Source: Littorina saxatilis
Lineage: Eukaryota > Mollusca > Gastropoda > Littorinimorpha > Littorinidae
DNA length: 64,000 bases
Assembly (NCBI RefSeq): GCF_037325665.1
Contig: NC_090261.1
Span: 21,849,518 to 21,913,517 of the forward strand
Reading direction: 5' to 3'
Part shown: piece by piece, positions 33,105-44,269 of the stretch
How the letters are laid out: each line of letters starts with the position of its first letter
Position numbering within the stretch: position 1 is the first letter of the stretch
The notes under the pieces: generated by a model
Told to the model about the DNA's origin: nothing
The model's input: only the letters and a program-made list of their open reading frames with translations
The model's database searches: none
Made by a program: the position numbers and the translations under genes

Positions 33105-33470
33105 GGAAAATCAATCAATCAATCAATATGAAGCTTATATAGCGCGTATTCCGTGGGTACAGTTCTAAGCGCTTGTCGAAGAGTTGTCAACACAGGACTA
33201 ACAAAGAAACTAACATCTTCAGACGGACACGAACCCTATCACACACTAGCAAACCCTGGTAAACAAACAACTGTTTAACAACAATGTACACATCAATAGC
33301 TAGGTCGAACAAAATAATATTAAGCACAAAGAAAACACCTCTCACAGAGCACAGCACAAGAATGTCTTTTGGGGCACAGCACATCACGTCGAGCATGAAA
33401 GTCGCAGCCAGCTACGGGAAGAACTGAGTCTTCAACCTACTCTTAAAATAACTGTGGCACTGCACTGGTA
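33105..33470 (-). mobile_element. SINE-like fragment inside the hAT element
   Basis: On the minus strand it ends GTACCCACGGAATACGCGCT then ATATAAGC and a (GATT)n tail at 33105-33125. The tail matches the 3' end of the SINE at 196-625; the upstream part (to about 33470) is not recognised. Confidence 0.5.
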
Positions 33471-34260
33471 AACTCATAATTGTCAGTTGGTGGCTGGGTT
33501 CTGGGTTATTAATAAAAGTTTACTGTTCAGAATTTCAAGCCAGTTTACTTGTTCGTTTTGTGAAAGCTCTCAGCCTCTGACTAGTGTTTTGATACCGCGG
33601 TAATTGCTGTAAATGTTTAAGTGTTATCATAGACCTGTATTAGATAAATGGTGTTATTCACTTATTGTAATGCTACAAGCAAGAATTTACACATATGACA
33701 TTTCCCAATGGTCATAAATTATTTCCTTTATTCAAAGCACTCTCAAATTGACAATGCAATCTGCACACATTGACATCATGCACATGCAAGAACCTGGTAA
33801 AACAGCAAAGCAATACACAGAGTCGCCGACAACATGCCATACCCTTTGATCAATCAGGAAAGGGTATGAAAACCCTTTACTTTTATGGTGAAAGGGTATG
33901 AATACCCTTGACCTCAGAGCCTGTGTGGAACCCTGATTTTGTGTTGCCTAGACGTGCATGTCCACCCCCCCCCCCCCCCCCCCCCCCATGTGACCATCTT
34001 ATCAAGTTGCAGATACTGCTAGTGGTCAGTGTGTTCCCAACACAAATGTGACAAAGGGGTGCTGGTTTTTGTTTTATTCGGTTGAACTTGAAGAATTTTG
34101 TAGTAATGAATGTTTTTGTTCACATCAATTTTGACTCGGTTTAAAGACTTTCATCTGGAGTGTTCATAGATCAACCCATAAAAGTTTATCAAATTCCCTT
34201 ACCAATAAATACACTTTAATTTTCCATGACCAGTGGCTGAACTTCTGTAACACTGACATT

Positions 34261-34940
34261 ATAGTGACAGTCAGTGTCACTGACAAGTCAGCATGCAGCT
34301 CAGCACTCGCTGCACTGTGACCTGAGAGTGAGAAACTATACTCTATAGACCCAAATGAAACACAGCACTCTGAACGTTTTCACACGACATATTTTACTCG
34401 AATTTGCAAATTATGTGTTCTTCGGGTTGGTAGACTAAACGCTTACAATTAAGCTTACATCGAAAGAAATCGATGCGCAGAAAGTTCACCTTCGTCGCTT
34501 CGACAATGTTCAGAATCAGAGCACTCAGCACTGACTCGACTGAGTTGTGGAGAGAGCGATGTGGAAAGTAAAAATCAGGCTTATGATCAGCATTGTATTT
34601 CAAATTACTTACGTATATATTTTACATTGCAAAACAATCAAATAAAGTCATCAAAAGTTGTTTACCAGCAGAGCACATCAGAAAAAATGGCGTCCTTTCA
34701 CATCTCCGATGAGGGCGGCAGGTCAAATTTCGTCTGACTGTGGTCGAACCATTTGAAGATCAATGGATCCGTGATGGCTCATAGTGTGAATTGTGTATCT
34801 TTTCACAAAAGACAAGTTTCGCAAAACGAGAAGAAGCACGAATGGGATACGTATTTCATTATTTCGAGTAAAACAAAATTCCCACAAATCTCATTTTTTT
34901 TACAAGGAACACTCTCAGATAAAAATATATTTGACAATTT
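34261..34940. other. Gene-free stretch
   Basis: A short palindromic GTGACAGTCAGTGTCAC near 34264; otherwise nothing recognisable. Confidence 0.5.
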
Positions 34941-34942
34941 AT

Positions 34943-35328
<386 letters not shown>

Positions 35329-36289
35329 CTACATTGCTTGCTGTGTCGTACCAGATTTACACGAGTTGTTTTTTAAAATATTGAACTGCGAGCGAAAGCG
35401 AGCTGTTCACTATTTGAAAAAGCAACGAGTGTAAATCTGGTACGACACAGCAAGCCATGTAGTATTCTGTTTATCCTACATACTGTACTTACGTGTATTT
35501 TAATGAAAATGTCCTGCAGTCGAGGCAGCTAAATTGAAAACGCTTGTTTTGGAACCTCGATCTCTTCTAAAGCCTCGTGCAATCTATTACGTCAAAGCAA
35601 AGAAACGTCACACTGAAAGTGTGGCGTGACGTGTTAGTTCTAAAGATTCATCGAGGGTAATTAGCGAGCGCAATTTTTGTTTCTATAATGACGTTTGTCT
35701 CGGTGACTTTGGCATCATAAGCAGTGGAAAAACAGGTCCCTGCCAGACTTTCTTGACATGACCTCATTTACATGATATACACACGTGTGATTTGAACGAT
35801 TATTATCTCACGGGTGTCTCTCTCACGTATGTAGGATAAAGATAGATAGTCTGTGAGAATCGGAGCCATTATTTATTTGGCACAATCGATTGTTAAATCT
35901 TTGTTTGATTTGGTCATTGGTCAAGTCGTTTGCTGCTTGCTATGTGTGTTAACAATACAGCTTTCTTGTTAAGAATCAACACAAGCAGACGAATTTCTAT
36001 GAATTCGAAAAATGTTCCAGAAAATGTGGTTATGTACACGTGCCACGACTTGCACCCACAACCTCGGGAAAATGGTCCTAACATGGATCAAAGTAAAGGG
36101 TTGCACCAGCGTATCCTACACCTGTCACACTACGTTTCTTTAAATGAGGTTTATTACAGTGGCTACATTATTCAGTCTTCGGAATTGTGTGTCATTTCTG
36201 ATGTGATTGGGTGGATGTTTTTTTCTATGCGTGTGTGTTTAATTTGACTTCTACTGTAACTAATATATATATTTATATATAAGAATTTA

Positions 36290-36321
36290 AGAAGCATTCT
36301 ATTAGGTTATGTTTGAAGATC

Positions 36322-36388
<67 letters not shown>

Positions 36389-36421
36389 AGCAAATGACAA
36401 TAAAGTGTCAAAGCGTCAAGC

Positions 36422-36458
<37 letters not shown>

Positions 36459-36610
36459 CGTGTCCCACCCCCATATTAGCAAGGGCGGCTTCTTGACCCC
36501 GTTAAGGTCAACACTTGTTGTTTTTGGATTTCTCCCATAGTTTGATATCAGTTGCATGCAGGCTGCTTCAAACCTTTCTTTTTTTTTGGGGGGGGGGGGG
36601 GGGGGTTGGC
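36290..36610. repeat. (CT)n and poly-G microsatellites
   Basis: (CT)n at about 36320-36384 and 36425-36453, poly-G at about 36587-36605. Confidence 0.85.
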
Positions 36611-36718
36611 ATCCTTCTTCATTGATCTTTTTTTTCTTTTTTTTCTTTCTGCTTTTTATATTAATGTTTCTACTTTAAATATACCTATATCATTAACAAT
36701 ACTATATCTAAATGTATT

Positions 36719-37010
36719 TTAAACAACTTTTCTATATAACAATTCCCTCTCAAAAATGCATACAATATCCAGAGGGGAACCATATCTATAAATACCAACA
36801 CACATTTTGGCTATCACAATCAAATAATTCACATAACTTATTAGTGCCTTGGAACTTTGTGAATTTTCAAATACGCCCAACAAAACTTCCTTTACGGTAA
36901 TTTTAATAATCATATTATATTTACAATTCACTTTATCCTCAACGCATTTCCAAATGGACATAATTTTTGGGCAAAAGTAAAACAAAAAGTTCAATATAAT
37001 CAATAATCAA
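36719..37010 (-). mobile_element. LINE ORF2 C-terminal fragment
   Basis: Minus strand reads NFLFYFCPKIMSIWKCVEDK, then ITVKEVLLGVF and LIVIAKMCVGIYRYG, then a stop. The CPKI..W.C.E, EVLLGV and IAK pattern is the C-terminal end of L1/Tx1-type ORF2 proteins. 5'-truncated; an A-rich tail lies below 36719. Confidence 0.65.
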
Positions 37011-37627
37011 TTATGCATCAAAAGAGGTCAAACTTAACAAACTGAAATTAAAAAAAAAAAAGTTTGACCTCTTTTGATGCATAACGGCCTGTGGTCAATT
37101 TATATCTATCCTACATACGTGAGAGAGACACTCGTGAGATAATACTCGTTCAAATCACACGTGTGTATATCATGTAAATGAGGTCATGTCAAGAAAGTCT
37201 GGCAGGGGACCTGTTTTTCCACTGCTTATAATGCCAAAGTCACCAAGACAAACGTCATTATAGCGAAAAAAAATTGCGCTCGCTAATTACCCTCGATGAA
37301 TTTTTAGAACTAACACGTCATGCCACACTTTCAGAGTGACGTTTCTTTACTTTGACGTAATAGATTGCACGAGGTTTTTAGAAGAGATCGAGGTTCCAAA
37401 ACAAGCGTCTTCAAGTTAGCTGCCTCGACTGCAGGACATTTTCAGTAAAATACACGTAAGTACAGAATGTAGGATAAACAGAATACTACATGGCTTGCTG
37501 TGTCGTACCAGATTTACACTCGTTGCTTTTTCAAATAGTGAACAACTCGCTTTCGCTCGCAGTTCAATATTTAAAAAAACAACTCGTGTAAATCTGGTAC
37601 GACACAGCAAGCCATGTAGTATTCTCT

Positions 37628-37925
37628 ATATATATGGTTGTGGCTCTGAACAGACGACATCATGTCACTCCAAGATCAGTACAGCCAAACCTCTGTAATG
37701 AGAGAAAATGGTGTCTTACAGCAGAGAATGTCGACAAGTGTACACACTATATCGAAGAGGAAATCTCAAGGAACACAGTCTCAAAACAGAGGGTGGTCCA
37801 GAAACGGAGGGTATCGTTGTAAGAGCTAATAACACATGCAATCGACGATGAAGATGATTACCGGGATCAAAATGGCCGAAACCGGTATCTTCTATAAACA
37901 TAATCACTGTCAGATCCCACGTCCA
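37628..37925 (-). other. 3' flank of the NERD-NTPase gene
   Basis: No other gene is seen. A polyadenylation signal could not be picked with confidence. Confidence 0.4.
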
Positions 37926-40368
37926 TTAGTCACCTTTAACAGCGGTTGTTTCACAACTCCCATGCGAATGCTCCTCTCCTTCTTCACACTGTTTGCATGG
38001 GACAACCACGACCAGCTGCGAGAGACACCTAGCGGCGGCCATGAAGAGCCAGTCTTGGTCATCCATGGAAAGTTGAGACAGCGCCTTGCGGATACGACAC
38101 AACTCGGACCGTGAGCGACCTTCTTCGAGTCCTTCGTCAGGCACTGTGAACATAGAATTAACGCTGAAAAAGTCCACTACTTTCGACGACGGATTTTCTG
38201 TGTCTAACGGATCACTTGGCACTGTGGGACTGTCTTTTGATATTGAAAGCTCACTGAGATCATCCAGATCCTGTGTTGAAGTCGTTTCATCGGAACTCTG
38301 TTGGCTGAGCATTCTGTATTTGTCATTAGCTATTTGATGAACACTCAGGGATATTGGATCTTGCGCTAAAGTAGAAGTAGATCTCCTCTTCTCAATCGCC
38401 AAGGTGCTGTCTTTTGATACGAATTCATCACTCGGAGCTGGAGATCCTTTGACCTGCGGTGATGTTTCTTTCAGTTTCAACTGACTGGGCATGTCTGTTG
38501 ACACTTGTAGATCACTCGGGTAATCTGGATCCCGCACTGATCTAGTTTCTTCGGATCTGTACTCTGAGTGTTGAGTGCTGCTGTTTTCACAGCGCCTGTC
38601 TTTTAGTACCGAGAGAAGCCAGGGTGAGTCGCCTCTCAAGTCCATCCCCATGCGAGGTTTTGCAGCCCTGTCCTCTCCCCTCTTCCCTGGCTTGATAGCT
38701 GCTGTATGGGCGGAAAGTGTGTCCCCTATCATCCTGTTTCCCGGTATCATCATGTTTCGCAGCAAGTGTTTGATGTCTGGCTGACTGCTGACCGTTTCAC
38801 GTGCTGGGGGAACTGTGCCTACTGTCACGCCTTCTGAGGGACGCGAAAGCGAGTCTGCTGATGCGCTGCACACTGGCTTCGTTTCTTCACTTCCACGTTC
38901 AACGTTTTCTATACATGCTGAATGGGCTTGATCTGTCATGGGGGTATTTGTTAGAAGTCCTTTAGTTGATCCATGTCTGGATTCATCGGTTTGTTGGCTA
39001 TCACAGGCTGATGTAGGCCGCACGCAAGTTGTGCTGTCAACAAGCTCCCCTGCTGCTGAAACTTGATCTGAAGCAGACGAGACTGACATCTTTGCACAAC
39101 TAGGGGGGACCCTGTTGTCAGCACACCCACCTGCGTTGTTCAGATCACTTTTAAGCACGGCCCCACCTGGCAGGAAGATAACCACTTTCCGTTCCAGACT
39201 CTGTACCCCCATTACATCTGTGACGACGATCTCATCGGTGGAAGACATGGCGATTTCCCTGGACGTGTTATCGTATATGAACTTGAGAGGCAGCCCTCGA
39301 TCCTTTAATCTAGAAAAGAATGCACAGGACATTAGGTATTTACAAAACGACACCACGTCCTCCAGAGATGTCTTCCACAGCTCATCCTCCCGCTGCTTGT
39401 AGTAGCCAAGAGGCACGCCCACCAGCAGCAGGACGTCCCGGAACGACAGGGGCTGTGCTTCCACTGTCTTTGGCTTAGCTCGAGGTCTCCCTGGCTTGCA
39501 GGGATTGCCCGGCTGGGCTGCAGATCGCTCTGGCTGCTGCATATCGGGATATACCAAACCGAGTTTGTCCAGTAAAAAGTCCACCAGCTGATCAGCACAC
39601 GGCGGACAGTCGTGAGGCTTGCCAAGCGTGTCGTGCTCTTCGTGGTTGATGAACATGATGGGTGGGCCATCACAGGGCAAGCCACGAGCCGCGCTGCGCG
39701 TGCTGTACGCGCCATCATGGACAGGGTTGAGGTCCAGCTCCTTAAGTAGCAGCTGGACAGAGGGAGGTGAGCGTAGAACGGCGCCCAATCTGTGGTGTTG
39801 GAATCCGGGAGGCAGGTGTCTGAGGAACATGGCCACGCACCAGATACAGCAGTCAGGGTACTGCTTCACCAGCTGCTCCAGCGTGGAGAACGTGTGGTGC
39901 GTCAGCTCGTCCAACACAAAGCACAGCCTGTCTGTCGGGCCACGTTTCTCCAGCTCCGCGTGAAAGGCCGCCATGTCGAACGTCCTGGTGGCCATGTCGT
40001 GTCTCTCCACGCTGCCACCTCCTGCCTCCCCCTCAGCTGCCTGCTTCCCTATAGCCTCCTCCAAAACGTGGCCAATGGGTCGTCCTATGCCAGTCGACCT
40101 GACGTTGAGTACCACCACCCTCCTGCCCTTCCGGATCCACTCCCGACCTTTCAGTTGCAGCAAAAGTGTCTTCCCTGACCCCATAGGTCCAGTCAGACAC
40201 AGGCGTGTTAGGGAAGACTTCGCCAGCAGACCGGCCTGTCTTGGCAGCAGGACGATGTCAGAGAAACGGTCAGCTACCTCACTGATAGCCTGGTTGGCGG
40301 TGCGCACCTCCACACGGGGCTTACCGGTCCTCGTCCACACGGACACGACGGACAGTAGACCGCACGTT
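37926..40368 (-). CDS. Exon with P-loop NTPase / SF1-helicase-like core and tail
   Basis: Acceptor TTGTCTTCCACAG, phase-2 entry, 814 codons to the stop at 37926. Counting from SVWTRTG (about 40346): Walker A GPMGSGKT at 53-60, Walker B LCFVLDEL at 141-148, a helicase-like stretch LRSPPSVQLLLKELDL at 191-206 followed by PPIMFINHEEHD, and motif V-like VTDVMGVQSLERKVVIF at 375-391. About 370 low-complexity residues rich in Ser, Thr, Asp and Glu follow. The chain ends with DDQDWLFMAAARCLSQLVVV, which looks like motif VI (A-x-R-C form). The Walker A Lys-Thr and Walker B Asp-Glu are intact. The classic Q motif and motif III are not obvious, so a helicase-derived switch without unwinding activity is possible. 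Confidence 0.75.
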
Positions 40369-41323
40369 CTGTGGAAGACAAAATGAACGAGTTGCTTCAG
40401 TTCCCAGACGTTTGTTGTGGCGCATGCAGTTTTACAATAAAACTAGAAGTGTCTGTCCTACACACGATTTTCTGGTATGCACATTATTTTCATAATGTTT
40501 GACACTTTGGTGAAGTTCTTTGAGTTGACAAAACAGAATGGGAAGCCCATAGCCTAAATAAGAGAGAATGAGCTACAGCAGTTAAAACTAACCTTTTGGT
40601 GAACTCAACCTGTGAAAGATGTCTGCCCCAAAACGATAGTCTACAATGCATGAAATCACACTGTGGACGATGTCAAAATTGTTCCATCCCTGTTGGAATT
40701 GGTTGTTTTAGTACAGTGTTGGTATTGTTAATTAGGGGTGGACGGATCACTTCTCCATTGAACTTGAATACGTAATTGACAGTGACAGTGATCCGTCGCG
40801 ATATAACCTTGAACGGTTGAAAACGACGTTAAACACCAAATAAAGAAAGAAAGAATTGACAGTGATGAGAAACAATATCAAACAAAACGATATCAACCTA
40901 ACCTTGTACAACCTATATAGGCTGCATCATTATCCGCTTCCTGATTTTTGACACACGTACCTCCCAACGATAGTCTTCCTGTTGGCCAGAGACAAGGGCG
41001 ATCCCTTCGTAGCAATGTTCCTGTTCCACCAGTTCAAGATGGCTGACTGTGGTGCTGCGGCTGCAGACCCGTATGTAGATTGGGGATCACGTGGCCCCGA
41101 TAGATCTGCCTCGCCTTGCTGTCCAACGTCAGTGTTCAGTCGGTCGAAGCCGTCCATGTGGTCCTTGCATAAAAACACCACTTCAGGGTCTGACGGCACA
41201 CCGGACAACGCCTGAAATCAGTGAAGATTGAGACTGTTACACTTCATCCTCAGATCTGTGTAACCTATAGTGCACGAAGCACCACAACTTCGTTTGGAGG
41301 CAAAGACAGGAGAGAGAGAGGGA

Positions 41324-41397
<74 letters not shown>

Positions 41398-44269
41398 TAA
41401 ATAGAGAGAGAGTGAAAGACAGAGACAGAGAGGGGCGGATTGACTGACAGACGTACGGACAGACAAACATACATAGGCAGACATACACATGGAGTGACAG
41501 ATAACCGAAAACATAACAAAACAAACAAACAAACAAACAAACAAACAAGTGAACAAAAAAAACAGACCTGATGTAACCGCTGTGAGGTGAGGTAAGGAAG
41601 GGCGACAACCAGTGTGACAGAAGGGGGACAACTGAGGTCGGGCATGATGAAGTGAAACAAGTCACGGCCACGCTTGACTTGGTCCGCGGCTTTCACCACG
41701 CTGTCACGAATCTGCTGGTCGGTGTGGTTCCACCCGGGGTGCCCCGTCGCTTTTACCTGTAACAATGCATATCTCTGCATGTACCCTGGTCGATGGGAGA
41801 CTGAGTGTACAAGTGCTAGCTCCCCTTGTGACAGAGCGGTCTTATACTCGCTTGAAAGTTGAAAACTTCTTCACGAGGGCTGTCCGTTGCGTCATCTGCT
41901 AGAACACGCAGATCATACATCAACACTAATGAATGACGAGCAAACGATGTTTGTATGATTTTCAGCAGACGATCCAATGGAGAACACACTAACGGTAGTA
42001 GAAAGCGAGTGTTAGACCATTATGCCACAAGTCCTCCGAAAACGGCGTATGGCTGCCTAAATGGCGGGGTAAAAAACGGTCATACACGTAAAATTCCACT
42101 CGTGCAAAAAACACGAGTGTACGTGGGAGTTTCAGCCCACGAACGAAGGAAAAAAATTATGCCACAAGGAACGCTTACTGCAGAAAACTCTCCCACTCAA
42201 GTAAGGAAAAACAGACATCTAGGCTACCCACGATCGTAAAAGCGACACACAGACTGTTGGACAGTAACACGAAGAAGCAATGTTGCTTCAGTGCAGTGGT
42301 GGTTCACACCAATTCCCAATTAACATTACGCGTCTTTCGGTCCAGAGTGATAACCTGAAACGAGTTCTCAAGCAAATAAAAACAATGGCGACAAACACAT
42401 AGCTTCCACAGTTCTGTTTGTTCCTCCCTAGCATCCTCCTGATAGTGGCATCACAGAAAGGAGTTCAGAAAAAAAAACCCAGAAACACCCGCCTGCGCAA
42501 ACACGCAAGAAAAACCCTTTTGTTTGTTTGTTTGCTTAACGCCCAGCCGACCACGAAGGACCATATCAGGGCGGTGCTGCTTTGACATACAACGTGCCCC
42601 ACACACAAGACAGAAGTCGCAGCACAGGCTTCATGTCTCACCCAGTCACATTATTCTGACACCGGACCAACCAGTCCTAGCACTAACCCCATAATACCAG
42701 ACGCCAGGCGGAGCAGCAACTAGATTGCCAATTTTAAAGTCTTAGGTATGACCCGGCCGGGGTTCGAACCCACGACCTCCCGATCACGGGGCGGACGCCT
42801 TACCACTAGGCTAACCGTGCCGGTAAGAAAAACCCTTGGCATATATAGGTTAAAATCACAGGGGAATAGAAAACTGAAGTTGATTGTTCTCCTCCGCTCC
42901 CATTCTCAGATCCACAATCCTCCCAGTCGTTCTTATAGGAGCAGCGCAGTTCCTTCACCTACTGGCGTGACAGCAGCAGAATGAACCGGGATCTCAAAGT
43001 AAGCTCAAAGTTGGACACTATACGCACGGGTGTTAAAAAGAAACAACTCACCTCCACGAGGATGACTCCGCATTGTGCTTGAAGCAGGACGACGTCAATT
43101 TCGCCCCGTACTTTGTGGTCAGCGAGCCTGGGTGGCAACTGCTCATCCTGTCCCCTTGTCCTCTTGGGACCTGTGGGTGGTGACCGGTTGCTTCCCTTGC
43201 CCTGGATGGTCTCTAGGACTGGACTCTTCGGTCCTGTTGTGGTCGTCTGCATATTCTCCCGGACTTGCATGTTCTCGAAAACTGGACTCTTGGGACCTGT
43301 TGGTGTTGTCACCGGGTTGCTTCCGTTGCCCTGGATGGTCTCTTGGACTGGACTTCTCGGTCCTGTTGGGGTCGTCTGCTTGTTTTCCTGGACCTGCGTG
43401 TTCTCGAAAACCGGACACTTGGGTCCCGTTTTGCTTTCCCTGGCTTGCATGTTCTCCAGTACCGAACTATTTGGTTCTGCTGTTTTTGTTACCTGACTGC
43501 TTTTTCTGACTATACTGTTCAAATCCGGACTCTCGGGGTTTGGTGGATTTGCTGTTGCTGAGGGTTCACGGCTGCTGGTCATATGACCAAAGATTGGACT
43601 CGTCTTTGCCGTGGTGTCCGCAGGCGAAGCCTTCTTCTTCGTCTTCTTGTTTCGTTTGGCTTTTGGTTTGGATGCAGAAGGATTTCTCATTTCTTCGCTC
43701 TGGTAGACAGTGTTTTCTCCAGACGTTATCTCAACCCCTTCATTTGAAGGGTCATCAGGTGTTTCAGGTCCACACTTGGAATAATATCTGGTGAACTCTA
43801 CGTCATGTTCTTGCGGCGTGTTCAGGATCCCTCCTGCTCTTGATTCTTTCTGTATAAAGCGAGCAGCAGTAAAAGGCAGACCGTCAACTTCGCATTCCTG
43901 CACATCTCTTTCACGGTCAGGTTCGCTTTCTGGTATATTTCCTTCATCGTCAAGTTTGTTTCCCTGAATAATTCTCATATCACCGAACCTGTTTTCCTGA
44001 CTTTCACCACCAAGCTTGTTTCCTTGTAGAATTCTTCCATCACTCTTCTGCACTGTGTCCTTCACCTTGGCCTTGGCCTTGGCCTTGGGTCGGTTCTCCT
44101 TGCCCTTTCTGCGCGGTGGGGCCTTGACCCTGGACAGGTAGTTGTCGTAGTTGAGGGCGCTGATGATGAAGAGAGGCCCCCGCTGTCGCTGCATCAGCTG
44201 GTGGTCCAGTTTCTCCAGACTGTCCAGGACAAGGGTGTGCGCGAGGTCACCCCGCGCGTCGCTCGCTTC
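37926..44269 (-). CDS. NERD nuclease / P-loop NTPase gene (four-exon model, 5' end open)
   Basis: Exons 43052-44269, 41568-41756, 40961-41211 and 37926-40368 are linked by AG/GT sites in matching phases (0, 0, 2). The product is over 1,380 residues. The first two exons hold a NERD-type PD-(D/E)XK domain: GEIDVV, then ILVE and, across the intron, VKA, giving the catalytic D ... E-x-K. The last exon has a Walker A motif GPMGSGKT, a Walker B LCFVLDEL, and a late pair VQSLERKVVIFLP and FMAAARCLSQLVVVVP that resembles motifs V and VI of superfamily 1 helicases. In bacteria NERD is often fused to such helicases. Here long Ser/Pro/Lys-rich insertions split both domains. DNA or RNA cleavage coupled to ATP use is inferred; a defence role is speculative. 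The first exon shown starts with an acceptor, so more 5' sequence is needed. Confidence 0.75.
40369..40960 (-). other. Intron with a truncated retroelement tail
   Basis: Bounded by donor AG|GTACGT and acceptor CCACAG. It contains a 5'-truncated insertion (about 40783-40852). Confidence 0.7.
40783..40852 (+). mobile_element. 5'-truncated retroelement tail with target duplication
   Basis: About 70 bp ending AACGACGTTAAACACCAAAT and AAAG repeats, flanked by AATTGACAGTGA on both sides. GTTAAACACC tails are shared by many animal SINEs and RTE-type LINEs. Confidence 0.7.
40961..41211 (-). CDS. Linker exon of the NERD-NTPase gene
   Basis: 251 bp, acceptor ACTGATTTCAG, donor AG|GTACGT, phase 0 to 2. 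It reads ALSGVPSDPEVVFLCKDH and ends WWNRNIATKGSP and ANRKTIVGR. It leads from the nuclease into the NTPase. WWNRNI may be the end of the NERD fold; the middle is Ala/Ser-rich. Confidence 0.7.
41308..41557. repeat. (GA)n, (AGAC)n and (AAAC)n in an intron
   Basis: (GA)n 41308-41367, (AGAC)n 41367-41396, (AAAC)n 41515-41546. Open frames through here are repeat artefacts. Confidence 0.9.
41568..41756 (-). CDS. NERD exon 2 (catalytic Lys)
   Basis: 189 bp, phase 0 to 0, acceptor TTGTTACAG, donor CAG|GTCTG. Starts VKATGHPGW, completing E-V-K of the PD-(D/E)XK motif with the Glu at the end of the previous exon. It continues AADQVKRGRDLFHFIM and ends LTSQRLHQ; the ADQVKRG helix matches the NERD helix after the catalytic strand. 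Confidence 0.75.
42035..42150 (+). mobile_element. 3' fragment of the 4131-type SINE
   Basis: Reads ATGGCTGCCTAAATGGCGGG, then ACGGTCATACACGTAAAA, and ends TTTCAGCCCACGAACG. Same end as the SINE at 4131-4509, opposite orientation, 5' part absent. Confidence 0.75.
42520..42824 (-). mobile_element. Complete 7320/array-type SINE with target duplication
   Basis: Perfect 13-bp duplication AAGAAAAACCCTT at 42507-42519 and 42825-42837. Full head with B-box GGGTTCGAACCCC and full (AAAC)n tail. It shows the family's true ends. Confidence 0.9.
43052..44269 (-). CDS. NERD exon 1 with a long disordered insertion
   Basis: 1218 bp, phase 0 to 0, acceptor CTCTGTTTCAG, donor GAG|GTGAGT. Starts EASDARGDLAHTLVLDSLEK with FIISALNYDNYL, like the N-terminal helix and strand of NERD. 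About 300 low-complexity residues follow, with basic patches (KAKAKAKVK, KPKAKRNKKTKKK) and imperfect repeats around TGPKSPVFENMQVREN. The nuclease core then resumes: RLADHKVRGEIDVVLL, GVILVE. The catalytic Asp lies near 43090 and the Glu at 43052-43054. Confidence 0.75.

Larger units (their letters stand above)
32057..33935 (+). mobile_element. hAT-family transposon, internally decayed, 6-bp target duplication
   Basis: Ends CAGGGTTCCACA and TGTGGAACCCTG; ATTTTG is duplicated at 32051-32056 and 33936-33941. 1879 bp. It holds only the C-terminal part of a transposase, so it is a deletion derivative that could move only with help. A 6-bp duplication fits the hAT6 group. A SINE-like fragment with an (AATC)n tail lies inside at about 33105-33180. 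Confidence 0.85.
23976..34260. repeat. Tandem array, seven units of about 1.24 kb
   Basis: Units start at 23976, 25214, 26459, 27701, 28948, 30191 and 31438 (ATTCAATTACAATAAC) and the last ends at 34260. Spacings are 1238-1247 bp. Each unit holds a fold-back sequence, a short exon-like ORF with a stop and AATAAA, a 63-bp hairpin, a SINE (not in the last), a minus-strand exon-like block and a poly-C run. Fixed differences alternate unit by unit, so amplification involved a dimer of about 2.49 kb. Confidence 0.95.
31438..34260. repeat. Array unit 7 (no SINE, split by a hAT element)
   Basis: The fold-back half is type A-like and the later half type B-like. The SINE site reads TTTTGGCTCTGA with no insertion or duplication. 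The unit stops at 32056, is interrupted by a hAT element, and resumes at 33936-34260. Extra differences (GACATATTTTG, CTAGACGTGC) make it the most diverged unit, probably the oldest edge of the array. Confidence 0.9.
41757..43051 (-). other. Intron with two SINE insertions
   Basis: Holds a 3' SINE fragment (42035-42150) and a complete SINE (42520-42824). No other gene was seen. Confidence 0.7.

Noticed and set aside
41218-41780. Long minus-strand frames over the intronic repeats
   Set aside because: Only 41568-41756 has conserved domain signal and splice sites; the rest translates (GA)n and (AAAC)n.
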